Position numbers and translations under genes: made by a program. This document shows, one piece after another, positions 48,946 through 63,334 of a stretch of 64,000 bases of DNA (within the stretch, counting starts at the first letter, position 1; the number at the start of each line of letters is the position of its first letter). The DNA lies in the NCBI GenBank assembly GCA_000499405.2, contig HG738144.1:141845-205844 (forward strand), in the 5' to 3' direction. The stretch comes from Onchocerca volvulus (lineage: Eukaryota > Nematoda > Chromadorea > Rhabditida > Onchocercidae). The notes below the pieces were generated by a model. That model was not told the DNA's origin and did not search any database. It was given only the letters and a program-made list of their open reading frames with translations.

Positions 48946-51900
48946 TTAGTTTGATGATCCAGAACTGCTTCTAGTACGACCACGACGTTCACGTCGACGT
49001 TTCTCACGTTCACTAAAATAAACTAGCGGAATTCAGAATGTTAAACTTTTCTATTTGTTTCTTATGATAATTCCTAATCAGATTTTTTCATAACAATTCT
49101 TAATCATGTTATGATGATAAGAAAAAAAAGTCACACTTATTCAATATTTTTCTTACATAATAGTTAAGATTCTCATAGACACCATTATCCAAAAATGTGC
49201 AAAATCGTAATCAATAAATCATTCACATTAAGAATTATATATTAATTTACTTGTAAGCTTTTACTAACAATCTGAACATCACATATTTGTATTTCCACAC
49301 AAATTTTACAAAACTTGAAAAATTTTACACAACAACTTACCGTCTTCTAATTTCCAATGACTCTTCAAATAATCTTTCCTCACGTAACTGAAGAAATAAA
49401 GAAATTTGCAAATGGAAAATTAAATATTGATGAGAAACAAAGCATACTGTAAAATTCAAAACTCAAAAAACCAAAAAAAAGAAACATAAGATTCTTACTC
49501 TTCTTTCTTTCTCATGTTCCTCATGTTTTTGCCTTTCTTCTTCTTTCAATTGTTCTGCTGTCTTACGTAAGACTCGCTGCATTTGCATACGAAGTTTATG
49601 GGCAAGAGCAGCTTTCTGAAATTTAAATTCTTTTAGACGCAAAACATTTCTCTCAACAAAGCATGCATAGATATGTGAAGACTATTTTACGAACAATGAT
49701 TCTATATTTCTTAAAAAACTTTATTACTTGCATGTAAAAAAATGGCACAAAAAGACTACTTACACGTTCAGCTTCATCTTCCGATGATCGACCATGATGA
49801 TTACTAGCATATTGTTGTCTGAAAAATATAGTTTCAATGAAAACATTGTATTCTTTGGAATCAAAAAGTAGATAACATTTCCAAGTAGCATTATTTATCA
49901 TCTTTAAATTTTTGAAAAAGAGATATCTGAATAAAATAATAAAAAAAAGAACAAGAAGATAAATATACGCTAAAAACTGAGAAAGGAGGAAACAGAATTA
50001 GATTTTATCTCACAACTAAATAAACAGATGCGAAATAAACATTACATATTAAAGAATGATTGTTATTCAGCTAATAATTAATAGTTTTTTCTTACATATT
50101 AGATGAAATATAGCGAATATGTATCATAGATAATGAGTAAAAGAAAAAAAAAAGCGTAAATTTAAAGACCTTTACACAAAAACAAGATAAAGATACAATA
50201 AAAATTGAGAATCAAAAAAAAAAAAAATTTGTACCGATGCATTTTTGCTGTTCGACGTATTCGTCGACGCCGATTTTCCACTTCAATACGTTCCTTCTCT
50301 GACTCGCTCATACTTGAACGAATTTCTAGAGGTGAAGTATTGCCATTACTTCGACTTGGTGAGAGAACTGAACCCGTGCCCTAGAATAAATGACCCTTCT
50401 ATAAAAATAATTTATTTAAGAAATAACGTCAATTTTAAAATCAAGCAACAAAAAAAAAAATTAAAAAATGGATAGAGAATGCAATGCAATTCAAAGCGAA
50501 TATCTAGAAGTTCCAGAATAATTAGGAACTGAAAGACTGCTGTGATAGATAAGATTAGTAAACAACTCGAGATAGAACAGATGGCAGAACTGACTCGAGA
50601 TCATCAATCTTATCAACTTGACACTTCCGATAGTCCTCTCTTTATTTCAAGCCGACTACAATGTTTAACTAATCTCAAGTCTGATAAATATAGTTAGATT
50701 ATGAATTGTAATGAAATCTAAAAAACTTATCTTTCAAATAGTGAGGAAATATATTAGAACAAAATAAGTATTATTCGATTTACCAATGATCAGTACTGCG
50801 AATTTAATGAGACACTCATTAAATTTGTTTTCTAAGAATATCATCGCAACTGTTCAGCATATTTATCCAAACAACAAATTCCGGAAGAATATTCCGCATT
50901 GGAACTTTTTCATGTATGCTAACCTTTCTTTCTTGAGGCGATGACGGTGGTGGTGTACGGCTAGTATTACTTGACGACGAATATTTTCTTCGACGCTTTT
51001 GACGTTTTTTATCATTGGATCTTTTAGAACTGAAAAGAGTAAGAAAAGTTGAATTCTTTAAATCTAGTAATCTTTTGTATCAAATTATCAAATTAAAATC
51101 TTTAATTTAATGCAATTCTAAAGAAGAAACTGATGCAAACTGTGGAAAAAATGATAATAATGATAATTTTTACTTATTAAATTTCGAATAAAAAATACCT
51201 TTCATTCCCCTCACCGACACGTCTTTTTCGACTATAATGATTATGTGAACGACTACAACCACTTTCACTGCTACCACTGCTTTTCCTACGACTAAAACGA
51301 ACATTAAAGTTTAGAGTATTCAGAAATTTACAGCCTCCGAAAACCTCGGAAATTCTAATTTTTATCTGCAAAAGCATGATTAGTACAAAAAAAAAAATCT
51401 CAAGCGATAGTTCGATTACGACCCTAAATTTATATGAATATTTCTTCAGTACGGATACCAGGAAGTTGATCACTAAGATTATTTTTTGAATCATTACCTT
51501 TGTTTTGTCTTCAATTCTTCACGTCTCCTATCTTTACTTCTTGACCGACCGCGCTCAGATCGCCGATCATCTTCACGGCTATGGCTTCGTAGTCTATCTC
51601 TGCTTTTGCTAGGTCTTCGTCTCTTTCCATTACTTGAACTCCTTGATCGATCATGTCGTTCACGACTTCTAGAACGTCGCAATCTCTCGCGACTTCTTGA
51701 TCTTATATTACGATCGCCACTGGAACGTAAAAATCGCTTTCGACCAGGAGATCTGCTACGCACGCGAGTTCTTGAAACATTCCCGAAATCCTCTGGACTT
51801 GTTGACCGACGTGTTTTCAATTCACTGAAATATCCACAAATTATAGATACAGAAAGCCGGAATTTTCAAATGGGATAAATTGAATAAAGAAAATTTACAA

Positions 51901-54900
51901 GATACGCCTGAATTCTGCAGATGGCAAGGCTGGACCATGCATCTTTGCTCCACCATCATCATCATCATCACGTTCTTCATCCTTATCTTCGGCACCATCA
52001 CCACCAAATGTTGTTATAAATTCCGTCCTTCCTTCATCCTCCTCGGTCGATGAAGATGATGATCTGCACAAATGGCTAATTAGAACGAAATAATTAAAAA
52101 ACATAATATATGTTATCATATGCTGTAATTTGCGATTTGGAAAAAGACCATACGCACGTGTTCTTTTTTTTCTTTGTCTCATTAATAAACCTCTGAACCG
52201 AATAAAATCCTTGTTAAGAAAGTCTAATGTTTGGATTAAAATTACAGAAATCCATAACCGATATTTTTCATCATGCAATTCAGCAATAATAAAATAAATA
52301 ACATTTCCTTGAAAAAAAAAATGCGATGAACTGCCATTATAATTTTGATAATAATTTGAATTCATTATCAATTACAGCTTATCGGGAAAAGTATCAATAA
52401 GAAAACTAACGTTTCCAAGTGTTCCTTCTGATTTTTAGTAACGAAAGATAGCAAAGTAGTTGTAGCTTCTTCATTCAAACAACCTTTTCCAACAATCAAT
52501 GCGCGCTTCTTTTTTAAAACAGCTCGTTCAGCTTTCGCTTGTCGACCCTGAAATTTCGCCTCATAATACTAAACTTAAAGTAACACTTCAAATATGAACT
52601 TCAAAATAAGATTATAGTAAGCCTGTCAATAGCGCATATACCTTTCTTCCTTTTCTTGTATACCAAAAAAAAGTCATGTATGTGTAAGTGAGGATAATAA
52701 TGAAATGCAGTCTGGACAGCTAAACCGTTAATATCAAATATCATAGAACGACTCAAGGAGAATCCAATAAAAATGCCATACAGTAGTCATACGATTAAGA
52801 TGCGACATTATAACCAAACGTTCCTAATGTGATTTAATAAAGCATAATAATCTCATCTATTAATATAAAAACTAGGGGAAGATTAAAAACAAAAACAAAG
52901 CTTTCAAATTTTTTTTTCTCAACTTCCCATTTACCCATTACCATTTTCGTAGTTCATATAAAGTCTTATTAGTATTACCAGAATTAAACAGAATGCTTCG
53001 ATTGCTGGCAACGTGAAAATCTCTTTTGGAAAACCAAAATGAAGTCATCACCACTGATGAGATAAATGGATTGTACTGAACAATCGGTAAATTCTATTCA
53101 AAAGAAAAAAGTAACAATAATTAAACAAATTAATTACAGACAGCGAGTGCCAGTTTGGCTTTTTCAATTTCTTTCAGTTGATGCGTTTCATCTTGCTCAC
53201 GACGATCCATTTTTAATAAACTCGAGAATGCACCGGAACTTATGCCATAATGAATACCCAATTTGTTTAAATTGCGCCGCTGCTCAGCATCCAATGTATC
53301 TACATCCAATTTCAAATCTATAATTAAAATCGTTCTGAGTGACTGAATCAGTTAAACAGAGCCAATCTGATCATTTTCTCTTATAATAGTCCTTAAGAAT
53401 TGCCTTGCTTTCTTTTATTTGCCACCTAATATTAATTAAAAAATTTTACATTCTTTTGATATGTATATCATACATTTATTGAAATGAATCTTAGTACATT
53501 GTAAATCCTTTGCATGATTTCGTCAAATAATGATATCAGTAGCAATACCAGATGATAAAAATTCCTAAAAAAAAAAAAAAAAAAAATTTTAAATATTCGG
53601 AAAAAACTAAAAAACCTACCGAACTCATCAGAATCAACAATTTCATCTTCTTCCTCAGAATCGTCTGTTTCCGCACTTTTACCTTGTACCGTTTGCGTAT
53701 CACCATATGTAAATGCTACAGCAGCTTTTCTATCTCGTCTGAAAATGACTTTAAGTGTTGCAAGTTTCAAAATTAATAATTAAATTCGATGAAAAATCTT
53801 GTGAGTTCATGCTTTATTTAAATATGAAAAGATGCGCTTTTATCATTACTCATCGCTAGAGAAGCAAATTTTAGGGACTTGTAATATCAATAAATATCGC
53901 AAATCTTTCATCAACATCTGAACAAAAATAAAAGTACCAACAGATTTTTCGGAAACTTTGAAAACCTAAGAAAATCTCAAATATTTTTTAAAGGTTTGAA
54001 AATTTTACAGAAGTCTTTTCTTTTCTTGCTCAGCACGTGCAAATGATGTTGAAGTGGATTCATCCGGCCAAAATTCTTTCGCCGCTATTTCTTTCAAAAA
54101 AGTTTTCTCCGATACTGCAAAATAAATTCAATTCATAATTTTTTTTATTCAGCACTAAATGAATACTCGCCATAAAATCCAATCTTACATCTTACAGCGG
54201 TAATAAATTAACATATAGATACAAGAGGATACATTTTAGAGATTCCAAGCAAATAGTTGTTTAAGTATCAAGTTGCGGATGATTAAGTGAATCAAATCAC
54301 CGATCGCTTATTAAATATACACGAAGGATTTGATGAAGAATAAGTGCTAGTGCAGGCCGTGTTTCACAATTATCGAAGATGCACTGCACTCGATGATAGA
54401 ATAATCCGAACGGCTCGAAAACTACAATAATTAATGCCTACCTCTATCAAATTCATTGAGTACAAGGATTCGATACCTCTCATATTCGCACTGCAATTCC
54501 TCAACATCAACCACGGATCTGCAATCCATTATTTCTTTTTTGCGATCGAACAATTTTGTACAATGTTTTGGAAAAAAATATATATATATACATATAGTTG
54601 AACATATATATGTAAATTGACATAAATGTAAACCATTTGTTGTTTCAAGCAAATTGTTTGATACCGACTTCAGTTTGTATATGACTTAAGAAATCACAAT
54701 AAGAGTTTCCGCAAAAGGATGAAAACTGGTAAGGAAAAAAATTAGAAAGAAAACTAAGTAAATAATAGTGGCAATTGATGAAGAAAGGAAAACATCATTA
54801 ATATTACTTTCGTTTTATTTTCATGAACAATCACTAGAAATTTCGAGTGAGGAATTTTGAAACTTCACTCAAATTTAAACCAAAATAATTGTCTAGAAGT

Positions 54901-56302
54901 GAGAAAATTTCATTAATCTATCTGAATGATATACATACAACTAAAGCTTTTATATTGCATGACTAATACCAGAACCTACCGTTTATCACTATCATCTAAC
55001 TTCGCTTCGGGGATATAATCCATATGCGCCCGAACATCAAATCGATCAATGAGTACATTCGGATCACCCTGCCATCGCCTCCTGCAATTTCATAGATCAA
55101 ATTCTGATACTTTAAAATTTGAGTAAAGCGTCGTGTTCCTTAGGGCTCCCACCAATGAAGAAAATTCAAAGTACCGTTGAAGAGTAAATACGAATGTTTA
55201 AGACACGAATAAATCCTAATTTTGCATAACTATTATTATTTTGTTTAATCTATCTTTTCTCTTCCTGAACATTACTTTTCCATTCGCTTTCTTGCCCTCC
55301 ATCTTCCCATCCAATATTATTATGTCAAGATTAACAAATTTCTTATTCATCCGTCTCAACTTATTCTGACATAAATGTAGCATAAATTTCACATAATTTC
55401 AAAAAATTAAATTCATTCTTGGAAAATTTCCAGTTTTATAAAATAATTATAATTTCAATTGACTGTTTTATGATTAAAATACCTATATTCATAGAATTGC
55501 AATTTTCAACCAAAAATTAACAAATCTTGACATCAATTTCTATAAGCCGCACTCAAAGAAATGTACAAAATTTGAATTTAATTTTGAATAAAATTTAACG
55601 AAAAAATCAAAGTATAAAAAAGATGTAAATAAGAATGATATTTAACGGATTGAATCCATGGGTGAGAAATATGCTTTATACAAAAAGACGAGCAAAATTA
55701 CTAATTTTAAACGCGCACAGGATGCTTGATGCTTCGGCAGCACGTGCTACTACCGGATCCATGTGTATTTGGCATTTGCGGCCATGGACTTGCATAAATT
55801 GTTCAGGATCCTTCCTCTGTAATAACATTCCTATTTTACACACACGTATGAATATCAGGAATATCCGTTGGAAAATAGAATATTTAATGATAATAATAAT
55901 AAGTTATTATTTTATTATTAATTATTATTATTAGTTAATAATGATAATAATGTAACGGTAATAACAATATAACACTACTAATATAATGATAACATTATTA
56001 TCACTATAATAATATTTTTGATCATCAAAACATTTTAACTAAAGCAAATACTGAAACATACTGAATCAAATATTGAATACTGAATCAAATACTGAATTAG
56101 TTTTCAAAATGTGTCTCTGATCATGTCTAATTATTTACTATTCTCATATTATTGATTGAAAACATTTGAAAACTTCTCAAATCATATTGAATGTAAAACT
56201 TACAACATTCTCGTAGAACTGTTTGCGTCTTTCATTCCTTTTGACACTATCAATCATTTGTGATCGAATCAATTTTTCCTGCCGACGGGCTTCGTGCCAC
56301 AT
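48946..56302 (-). CDS. CLASRP: CLASRP orthologue (SWAP-type SR-related splicing regulator)
   Basis: Minus-strand exons 56204-56302, 55719-55816, 54980-55081, 54442-54518, 54009-54114, 53620-53738, 53142-53317, 52411-52547, 51899-52063, 51498-51824, 51199-51291, 50924-51029, 50235-50380, 49764-49818, 49499-49615, 49341-49387 and 48946-49012 sum to 678 codons plus stop. The human protein has about 674 residues. The start MWHEARRQEK, then QFMQVHGRKCQIHMDP, LIDRFDVRAHMDYIPE and LQCEYERYRILV, are the conserved N-terminal (DRY_EERY) region. An acidic patch EEEDEIVDSDEF, LNKLGIHYGISSGAF and EFITTFGGDG follow. Residues about 360-470 are an RS domain (RSRSRERLRRSRSRERHDRS). The C-terminal coiled coil KAALAHKLRMQMQRVLRKTA ends in RRRERRGRTRSSSGSSN. 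It should act in the nucleus in alternative splicing through CLK-type kinases. A 5' UTR acceptor (TTGTTGTTGCAG) ends at 56345, 42 bases before the ATG, and could receive a spliced leader. Confidence 0.93.
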
Positions 56303-56891
56303 TTTCTCTTTACTGCTCCTTTCGATCAATCTTAATAACTCCTTCTGCAACAACAATAAATGCTTTATTTTAATAATCTATCCCAATAAATCTTCAAATT
56401 CCTGCAAAATTTCGAAATCCGAAAACCATTCCATATAAAATAATAGCAAAGATTAAATTTACTAAATCTCGGCTGCCTTCCATCTCTCAAATACTAAATT
56501 TCTACCGGATATCTACAATTTATTTACGCCAAATATATTTTGCATATCTCTTTCTTTTTTTCCTCTCAGACAAAATTTCCTTATTTCTGTTATAATAAAA
56601 CAAGTGACAGAATTACTCCCGTAAAATTTCGACCCATTGATATCTTACCTACCCGTATTCTCATATATTCCTGGCTATTCCATACATAAACTTGATAGAT
56701 AAATTAAAAGTAAATTAATAGGTAAACTTAGCAGGTAAATTATATAATTCGTTAGTCCATTTTTTCTATGATGACATGCCTAGGGAACATTAATTTTGTA
56801 ATGATGAATCCATATATATTTGCAAAATATGGCTATAAAACTACACTAGCCATAATTTGTCATCGAAAAAAAAAAAAAGACAACACTAATG

Positions 56892-56954
<63 letters not shown>

Positions 56955-57395
56955 AAGGATGCAAAAGATGAAAAAAGTATGCATAGTACAAAAGGAAAGC
57001 TTGCACAATACGGTTATGCAACCGTTAAAGATAAAAACTTTAAATTCCACTTATCATTTTATTCACAAACAATAAAATTAAACATATCAAATGGAAAAAA
57101 AAAAAAATGATACATGTTTTATCAATAATTATACAGTAAAGAGAAAACCATTCGTCGAACAGAAATAATTTCATTTGAAAATATTTTCTCCCATTTCTTA
57201 TTTTTTCCTTTATTCATCTTTTTTTCATTACTCAAGAGATTTATAATTTTAATCGGATATAATCACACCAACAATTGTTTCTTTGACAGATATTTGTAGT
57301 CATTTTCGTTCTCAACGATGCTGCAATCCAAATCCTCATTTCTTTCAATTAACAATCTATTTTCTGCTTATAAATCTCACTATCCAATGACCGAT
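56303..57395. other. Intergenic between CLASRP and MED28-like genes, with a long poly-A tract
   Basis: Both neighbours are on the minus strand, about 1.1 kb apart, too far for a typical nematode operon. Contains an uninterrupted A run of about 60 bases (56889-56951). No gene recognised. Confidence 0.6.
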
Positions 57396-58748
57396 CATAT
57401 TATATAATTATTCAATTTCTTGTGAACTTTTTTCAGTAGCTAATTCGCTCAATCGTTGTTCAACAATGCTTGCAGCTCGTTCTAACAACGATTCCTGCCG
57501 TGACATAGCTTGATCATAATCTGCTAAATCCTGAAATACATACCAACACAAATTTTATTACATTTGAGATTTCATCACAGTTGTTATTATTTACTTATAA
57601 AATGATTCAAGACTTATTAACGAAAAAAAAGAAAATACTTCAGCAAGAGCTTCATCCGGATGCGTTAGACGCCATTCAAGGCCAACTCGAGCAAATTCAC
57701 GAGTTAAATCATGGCAAGAATCTTTTAACTGAAAAATTAAATCATTTTATGATCAATAAATGCTCAATTTCCATCAATAAAAAAAGAAAAGATACGATGA
57801 CGACAACATAAACTGTACTGATAAAACATAATATGGCCATTCTTGAGAAGAAAAAAGAAAACCATAACAGAGGAATTACAAAAACAAAAGAAATGAAATG
57901 TATTTGAAGGAAAAGAATCATGAATCATAACAATAACAGAGAATGATAGCAATCAAAAAGCGAACACTAAGCATAGCTTATTCGAAAAAATAATAAACAA
58001 ACTTGACGGACTGCACATTCTGCAACCTCTTTGATATGCTCCAATGTTGGAGGTAAATAACCTGTTCGTGCTGATAAATCACTTATCAGCTGCCCCCAAG
58101 ATGCATGCAAATTTGTCACAGCTTGTCCCAATGGTGTATCGGGTACACCGTTTGCGAGCATATTATTTAAATTATCATAATTTTTTTCCTGAAAAGAAAA
58201 GAAGAAAAGAATTTTGGAGTACATATTCATCTGAACAACACATTTAAGTTCGATAAATTCCCATTTTCTCTTTGAAATTCTTTCTATCGGTTGAATACTG
58301 TCGTATTAGAAGAAAAAAACAAATTGTCCTAAATCTTAAAATGCATGCAGCAAGTAGAGCTTAATGAAATATGAAATGGGATACGAACATCGTAGAAAGT
58401 AGCATATTCTCCATCAAACTATAACAGATATTACAAAACAAATAATAAAACTTGAAATTTGCCAAGAGTACTAACAAACGAACACATCTAGACATACTTA
58501 AGTATTTAATGTAGATAAATTTGCTTTAACTTTTATTTACATTAACCTAATATTTCTACCAAATTTTAGTTAATAAATGAATACAAATCATTAAAATGGT
58601 AAAATTTAAATTTCGACATTATTTTTTAAAATTTCGTAAGATATACCATTTCAGGTTGAGAAGTTAATGTGCTATCATCACCGTTCAGGACGAGCTGTTT
58701 CAAATATGGCATACGATCAACATTTGGACTATTTTGGGAACTGTTCAT
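57396..58748 (-). CDS. Small helical protein, probable Mediator subunit 28 (MED28-like)
   Basis: Minus-strand exons 58647-58748, 58013-58198, 57639-57728 and 57396-57530, all phase 0, give 170 residues starting MNSSQNSPNVDRM. There is no signal peptide, membrane segment or cysteine pattern; the chain is mostly helical. The middle (HASWGQLISDL…VRQLKDSCHDLTREF) and especially WRLTHPDEALAEDLADYDQ then SRQESLLERA align by eye with the MED28 region KRLQLSVQKPEQVIKEDV followed by QRKDALV, at equal spacing. MED28 is a head/core subunit of the Mediator complex linking transcription factors and RNA polymerase II. The gene model is solid; the family call is from remembered pattern only. Confidence 0.6.
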
Positions 58749-61700
58749 CAATTATAACGATATCAATAGTTATGATGCCATCTGTGCAAACATTCAAAAG
58801 TCTGAAATTCGAAGTTCGTAAAAAGGTCAAAGTTCAATTTATCATATAAAATAACACGTGAATATAATTTCCGCATACAACAAGTGCTATTCTAACAGCT
58901 ATCATTTTTAACACTTATCAACAATACCACTGAATCAACAGTACCACGTCTACTGTTCACGTAAAATACTACGTATTTTCCGTAATAGAATAATCATATA
59001 CTTAAATATACAATGAAAAATACCAAAGTATTAATTCATTATATCACCAATACTTTTCCAAGGAAGTTAGGATCAAGCGACATTTAATGCTCATTATAAG
59101 CTGAAAATGACGTAATCACGTGAAAGATAATTATCCTAAACACGCTAATAATATACTGATAATGACGTTAGTTACGTGAAAGACAATTATTTTAAACACG
59201 CAAAAATGTCAAACCAACTTCTTCAAGTCATCTTTTTAATCTTTTCGTACAAAATTTAACACAGTTTTTCCGGATTAAATTGTGCTTCCTTTCACATTTT
59301 TGCAATCCTGAACAATTATTATCAATTCTACTTGATGATAAGATAAACCAATGGAATTTCTTTAATTATCCAAACAAAGCATTAACACGGCTGACCAGCA
59401 TAAACCCGGAAAACCGGAAAACCTGAAAACCAGTCAAACGAATAAACTTCGATCTTGTCCACGTAAATCGCCAGAAAAACTACCGACGAGCAAGTTTTCA
59501 CATTGAAATCCAAAAAGTTAGGAGCAGCCTTATTTTTCGAAAAATCTTTCTTGAAAAAAAAAAAAACTTGTTTCTAAAAAAAAAAGAATTTCTTTGTTAT
59601 TTTCATATCAAATTTTTAAATTTTGTTAAAAAGATTTTTTAATTATTTTTTTCATTTTTCTCCTTTTTTTTTTTCTTTGATTTATTTATCGAAAAATTAA
59701 AATCTCTTTTTTTTTTTTGTGAAATTTAATTAATTTAAAATTTTAAGGTTCAAAAAATCCTGCAAAATATTAATAATGAATTTCAACACGACATTAATAA
59801 TGCATTTCATTTAAGACATTGATCCTTTTTTTTTTTTTGTTGTTTTATCGGATTTTTACTTTTTTTTTATTTTGAATTATTCCGTTGTAAAGTAAATTCT
59901 GTAAGACAAAGTTCCACATTGAATTTTAAATTTTAATTTAAAAAATTATTCTAGAATATCAAACTTTCTCGAAAAAAGATTCTTTTTTTAATTTTTTTTT
60001 TTTCATTTTCATTTACTAAGTTTCCATACCAATAATGCATTTAATAAATTCATTCGTTTTATTTATCCAACCGAAAATTATTTCAAAATTCACCATTTTG
60101 TAAGGGAAATTCTACATGACAAAACTTTTACATCGAATTATAGCTTCAAATAAAAAGAAAATTTAAGAAAAGTTCTGGCATAAAAAAAAAAAAAAAAAAA
60201 AAAAAAAATTCCAATAATACGACGCTTTACGAAATAAGTTTCATTCTCTTTTTTTTTTCTTTTTTTTTCAAATTTTTAATCGCAAATTCTTACATTAATA
60301 AGTCATTTAACACATTTTATTTATTCTGCCAAAAGATTATTTCAGTTAATATCCTTTCGGAAAGTAAATTCTAGAGTACAACTCTTTTTTTTTCTTCTTA
60401 TAAAACTATGAATTTAGGTTAGAAATAAAGTTAAGAAATATTTTTTGAAAAAAAAATTGTATATTTAAAATTTTTTCTTTATCAAATTATAAATTCAGGT
60501 TAAAAAAAAATAACCTAATTTTAAAAATGGCGAAATACTTTTTTCTTTTTTTAATAACCTGAATTTAAAAATGGAGAAATACTTTTTTTTTTTTTTTTTT
60601 AAAGTATATATTCTGGATTTCCTTCTTTATCAAACTAAAAATTTGGGTTTAAAAAAAAAAAAGTTGAGAAATATTTTTAAAAACAATTATATGTTACAAT
60701 ATCATAAAAAGTTTCGAGAAAATAAGTTTCTTTTCAGCACTTTTCTTTTCCTATTTTTATGATAATAAACAAATAAATAATTTATTATTTTATATTAAAT
60801 GCTAAATAATTACAATAATATTTTCTTCAATCTATTTTAATTTGCTTGTAAACGAAAAATACGTAAAATTTTTGGAAAGTAAAAGAAAAATGACTAATAA
60901 TTCAATTTGATTGCATAAGTTATTTTAAGGAATTATTTAATAACAAAATTGCAGATTTTTAGGACATGCAAAATACCCCCATCAATACTTAATATATTTA
61001 ATTTTATAAATCAACCTGTAAAATTTAATTATCACTGATTTCTTTTTTCTCATGAAATTTAATGATCACTGATTTCTTTTTGATAATATAAATATCAATT
61101 TTGATCATCGAGTTGTTGAGGTAAAAGGTAAAATTCTTTCTAATTAATTGATAGATAAATAACCTTTTTAATCATCCTATATTATAAATTTTAATTAAAA
61201 TTTTTATTAACAATATATTTGAACAATAAATCAAACATTTTATAGCATATTTTTTGCAAAATATAGCTATAAATTAAGAAAAAATCAATGTAAAAATATA
61301 TATTTATATTATTTTGAGGAAAAAAAAAGGAAAAATATATATCTTAAGGTATTTTATTTTTTAAATAATTTAAATATCGTTATATTTTAATGAAAATAAA
61401 TAATTTTGATAAATTAAAAAAAAAAATTTGAAAATAAATAATTTCGATTAATTAAAAAAATTTCATCAATATCATACAAATATATTAATTAAAAAATTAT
61501 ATGCATATATTCTAAATAAAATCCTTTTTTTCATATTATTATTATTATTGAATAAATTCTTGTTTCCATGCTACATATGATTTGTTTTTTTGAATGAGTC
61601 CTTTACTTTTTTTTTTCATGCCATGTTCAATTTGATTTTATTATCATTTTTTTCTACATGTACTATTTAATTGTATTACTATATATCACATTTCAGTAAA

Positions 61701-63334
61701 ACTTTAGCGCTTAATTTTATTTAAATTTTTGCATCAATTTTTTCACATTTTCGTTTAGAATATATAAATAGAAAATGAATTTTGAAAAAATTCAACCATT
61801 GCTTACTCCAATTTTTTTTTAGCATAAATTGATATTAAGATAGATTATAATTATTTAGGATGCTCATTATCAAAAAATAAACAGTTTTTTTTTCCAAAAT
61901 GCTCATTATTTCAAATTAATTATTAGGTAGAAATAATTTCAAATATGAGAAATATGTTTCAGGAAAGTTTATGAGTAAGATAAGAATTAAAAAAAAAAAA
62001 AAAATTTTGCTCTATTCAATTTTCACTAATTGTTAGATATTTCGATTTAGCTTTCCAAGTTTTGTTGCTTACATATAAAATAGCTACATCAACAATTCCT
62101 AATTATAAAAATTAGAATGCTTAAAAAGTAAAGTGAAAGTGTTATAATTTTTCGAATAATTTTTTCTAAATAACACATCAATTTTTAAAATATGGAAGCA
62201 AAATGTATAATTATTTGTTACTAATTACTTTTTTAATCATACTTTTATCTGCAAGTGCTGGTTATTAAAGTTAATCAAAGTAGTTGGAACGTTATTTTAT
62301 TATTCAAGTATCTAGCAGTAATTCGATCATCATTTGATACATATGTATATATAGTGAAAAAATTTTATCAAGAAATATTTTTTGTAATAATTGTACGAAA
62401 AGAGTTGGAAAATTTTTCATTTTTTTTTTTTTTTAATGAAGAATTTATTGATGGTACATGTTATAAGACAAATATTTATGAATATTATAGGAAGAATGAA
62501 ATTCCAATAATTCTTTCTTATTATTGATAATTGGGAAATTTTATTTGGAAATTTGATTCGGAATTGAAATTGATAAAAATTTGATGAAATATAAAGAAAA
62601 TGCATCGTTCATCAAGTTTTTGTTCGTTCTAATAATTCTGATCGCTTTTATTGTTCCATTTTACACTGAATATTTTTCTGGTTGATCCTAATTTTTCAAA
62701 TAGTCGAAATTTATTTAGAAAAATTAATGTCATAATTTGCAACCTTTTATCTCATAGGACAACAAAGAGGAATATTTTTGCAATAAATTAACTTAAAAAA
62801 AAAAAAAAAAAAAGAAGGATTTTAATTTCTATCTGACAATTACAGCACAATTAAAAATATGCTAACATCGCACAAAAAAGAATTTGCTTAGTCCATTTTA
62901 CATAGCACGATACAATTTACAAAATGTCAATTATAGCATCTTTTAAAATAACAATTAAAAATAATAATAATAATATTAATATGGAAATAACATAACTCGA
63001 AGTATTTCCATAAAAAGTTAATTCAGATTGATAATAAGTAGTTGCTTATTCTTCTATTTAAATAGAGCAATTTTATTAAAGAATAAATATAAACAGAATT
63101 TAACAATTTAAAATATATTAATCATAATAAAATCAATGTACTATGATCTTTCCATCAGACAGAAAATCATGATTATTTCGTATATCTATATTTCATCAAA
63201 GATTTTGTTTAATCCGACAATAAAATTCAACCTCATGCTCTCTATATTTCCAGAAAATATTCCCATAAAATCTCTCACCGAACACATTTTTGTTTTTGTT
63301 TATGTTTATTTAGATCAATAGCCGATGTCAACAA
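58749..63334. other. Large AT-rich intergenic region, no gene seen
   Basis: About 4.6 kb. The left part (58.75-59.5 kb) is less AT-rich, is the promoter side of the MED28-like gene, and holds a 53-bp tandem repeat (59097-59215). From 59.55 kb on it is dominated by poly-A/poly-T runs (for example 60182-60207) and diverged repeats near 60400-60680 sharing AACCT(A/G)A(A/T)TTTAAAAATGG. Plus-strand frames at 62255-62527 and 63136-63321 show no family pattern. Confidence 0.6.
59097..59215. promoter_or_regulatory. Tandem pair of TGACGT / ACGTGA-bearing units upstream of the MED28-like gene
   Basis: Two roughly 55-bp units in a row, CTGAAAATGACGTAATCACG… and CTGATAATGACGTTAGTTACG…, each with TGACGT (CRE/bZIP-like half) followed by ACGTGAAAGA(T/C)AATTAT and AAACACGC. 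In the first unit TCACGTGA is an E-box palindrome. They lie 350-470 bp upstream of the start at 58748. A regulatory role is inference. Confidence 0.4.

Noticed and set aside
51486..51878. 130-codon plus-strand Arg/Leu/Ser frame
   Set aside because: Antisense shadow of the CLASRP RS-domain exon; RS codons read backwards stay open easily.
52150..52200. Extra CLASRP exon (GLLMRQRKKRTRAY) between exons 8 and 9
   Set aside because: Its possible donors leave the wrong phase for the next exon, while direct joining of 52411 to 52063 closes the frame and gives the expected total length.
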